From Rhynchopus euleeides (Eukaryota; Euglenozoa; Diplonemea; Diplonemida; Diplonemidae), in assembly GCA_963210315.1 (NCBI GenBank), contig OY723261.1, positions 682,001-746,000 of the forward strand: DNA of 64,000 bases. Direction: 5' to 3'. Numbering within the stretch: position 1 is the first letter of the stretch; every line of letters begins with the position of its first letter. The notes under the pieces are model-generated. The model was not told where the DNA came from. It did no database searches and worked only from the letters and a program-made list of their open reading frames with translations. Positions 63,075 through 64,000 of this stretch are shown piece by piece. Made by a program: the position numbers and the translations under genes.

Positions 63075-64000
63075 CTAATCTACAGGCCGGAGCTGGATCA
63101 GCAACACCCCGACAACGCTCGGGAATATGAGAACACAGGAAAGCAGAATGCCCGGCACGTTATCAAAAACAGCCTTCGCCCATTCAGGAGCCATGGTAGG
63201 CAGCGGCTGGGACCCGGAACCCTGGCTGTAGGCACACAGGCGGTTTGACTCCGGGCGGCAGGGATAGTCAGTCACAGGCATTACATCCAACCTCCCTGAG
63301 GTCTCGTTGACGGAGATGCGAACTGCATTCCGCCCGAAGTGGAAAGATGCCATGTCAACCACAAGCCCTATGCCCGAGGGGGTCGAGGCGGGCCTTGTGA
63401 AGAAGAAGTTAAACACGGCAAACAGGAACAGGTGCAGCGACGGCGCGGTGGTGCTCCCCCGGGTCACACCCGACGACACCACCTGCCGCAGACAGGCGAC
63501 ATCGCCACCACCACCACCACCCCTTTGCTTCTCCCTCCCTCCGCTGCAAAGCAGCCCGTCGACAAACATGTGGTGGTCGCCTCCTGCGAAGAGTATGTCC
63601 GCCTCCTCAGTCCCACTCGCAAGCCTGCGGTATGCCGCAGCAAAGTCGAAAACCTCCGACAGCACAGAGTCTGTCGACTTCAGAACCTCGGGGTGTGTGG
63701 GGTACATCTCCCTCTCCCACCACCGCGCCAGCCGCGCCGCAGTCGGCGACAGGAAGAGGAAGGGCACCGGGGAAGCGATCAGAACGCTGTCCCCAACCCG
63801 CACCCCCTGCCCCCCCGCGCCGGGGGCATCCCCCTTGCCCTGCTGCTGCTGCTGCTGCTGCTGCACATCCTCCGCCACACCGTCGGCATCCGAGGCTCCC
63901 GGCACCCCCTGCACCCTCGCCTCCGCGTCACGCCTCTCTGCACCCTGCGTGCGGATCGCCCCAAGCGTCCTCCTAAGGAAGTCGAACTGGGGGGCACCCA
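63075..64000 (-). CDS. membrane-anchored protein, N-terminus cut by window edge
   Basis: The frame is open from the right edge to a stop at 63075, giving at least 308 codons with no start in the window. The edge-proximal part reads FDFLRRTLGAIRTQ, which looks like genuine protein, then a Gln-rich run from a CTG microsatellite (63840-63863). The middle is a globular, possibly lumenal domain: LARWWEREMYPTHPEVL, VFDFAAAYRRLASGTEEADI, then FAGGDHHMFVDGLLC and, after a Gly/Arg loop, LHLFLFAVFNFFF. Near the C-terminus, after YPCRPESNRLCAYSQG, a hydrophobic segment (GILLSCVLIFPSVVGVLLI) is a likely transmembrane helix ending six residues before the stop. Two spaced cysteines before it suggest a disulphide on the non-cytosolic side. 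A type I surface or endomembrane protein is possible; no family is recognised. Confidence 0.7.
   Translation of the reverse strand, partial: GAPQFDFLRRTLGAIRTQGAERRDAEARVQGVPGASDADGVAEDVQQQQQQQQGKGDAPGAGGQGVRVGDSVLIASPVPFLFLSPTAARLARWWEREMYPTHPEVLKSTDSVLSEVFDFAAAYRRLASGTEEADILFAGGDHHMFVDGLLCSGGREKQRGGGGGGDVACLRQVVSSGVTRGSTTAPSLHLFLFAVFNFFFTRPASTPSGIGLVVDMASFHFGRNAVRISVNETSGRLDVMPVTDYPCRPESNRLCAYSQGSGSQPLPTMAPEWAKAVFDNVPGILLSCVLIFPSVVGVLLIQLRPVD
63840..63863. repeat. CTG microsatellite in coding sequence
   Basis: Eight CTG/CAG triplets encode a glutamine run in the partial gene at the right edge. Confidence 0.9.

Overview
This window looks like nuclear DNA of a GC-rich, repeat-rich protist. 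The recognisable genes are eukaryotic: Ran GTPase, a double FYVE-type zinc-finger protein, pirin, a RING-finger protein, a leucine-rich-repeat protein and an IQ/TPR-like protein. All 13 credible host genes are read from the minus strand and each is a single uninterrupted reading frame. Long one-strand runs of intronless genes suggest polycistronic transcription with trans-splicing, as in Euglenozoa (kinetoplastids, diplonemids); dinoflagellates are a weaker alternative. No rRNA, tRNA or spliced-leader gene was recognised, so the lineage is an inference.

Layout. Bases 1-3255 are a 31-bp minisatellite: 105 units in exact register, no indels, with higher-order duplications, entering from the left edge. 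From 3256 to about 41900 the window is mainly mobile-element territory with a few genes (one at 14.0 kb, then a group at 26.5-32.7 kb). From 41960 to the right edge it is gene-dense, all minus strand: Ran, LRR protein, large IQ/TPR-like protein, pirin, several unrecognised proteins, a RING protein, and a membrane protein cut by the edge.

The most informative part is a stack of nested DNA transposons whose ends can be read to the base. At least four systems are present. (1) Foldback or TIR elements ending in CACGGTGG, with apparent 2-bp target duplications. (2) Short TA-inserting elements ending CCGTAT(A/T)CG. (3) A hAT-type transposon with an intact transposase gene (21455-24106), TIR CATGGTTWTCAACAGATCTT and a TATAAT duplication, plus a small palindromic relative at 10651-11028. 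(4) Two non-autonomous hAT-like families (A and B) with CAGG ends and perfect 8-bp duplications at all four insertions. Several insertions are proven by an empty site elsewhere in the window: family B copy 1 (34973) is the empty site for the family A insertion in copy 2 (38704), and the foldback elements at 5401 and 20558 are empty sites for each other's insertions. A GC-hairpin module of about 60 bp occurs nine times in one orientation between 24.8 and 41.2 kb, inside families A and B and outside them.

The genes do not form one obvious pathway. Two of them, Ran and the unrecognised gene at 28.1-29.3 kb, share a near-identical block of about 120 bp 60-77 bp upstream of their start codons. It is either a common 5' control or leader element or part of a local interspersed repeat. 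Limits: boundaries were found by eye, similarity is motif recognition only, and no database or folding software was used.
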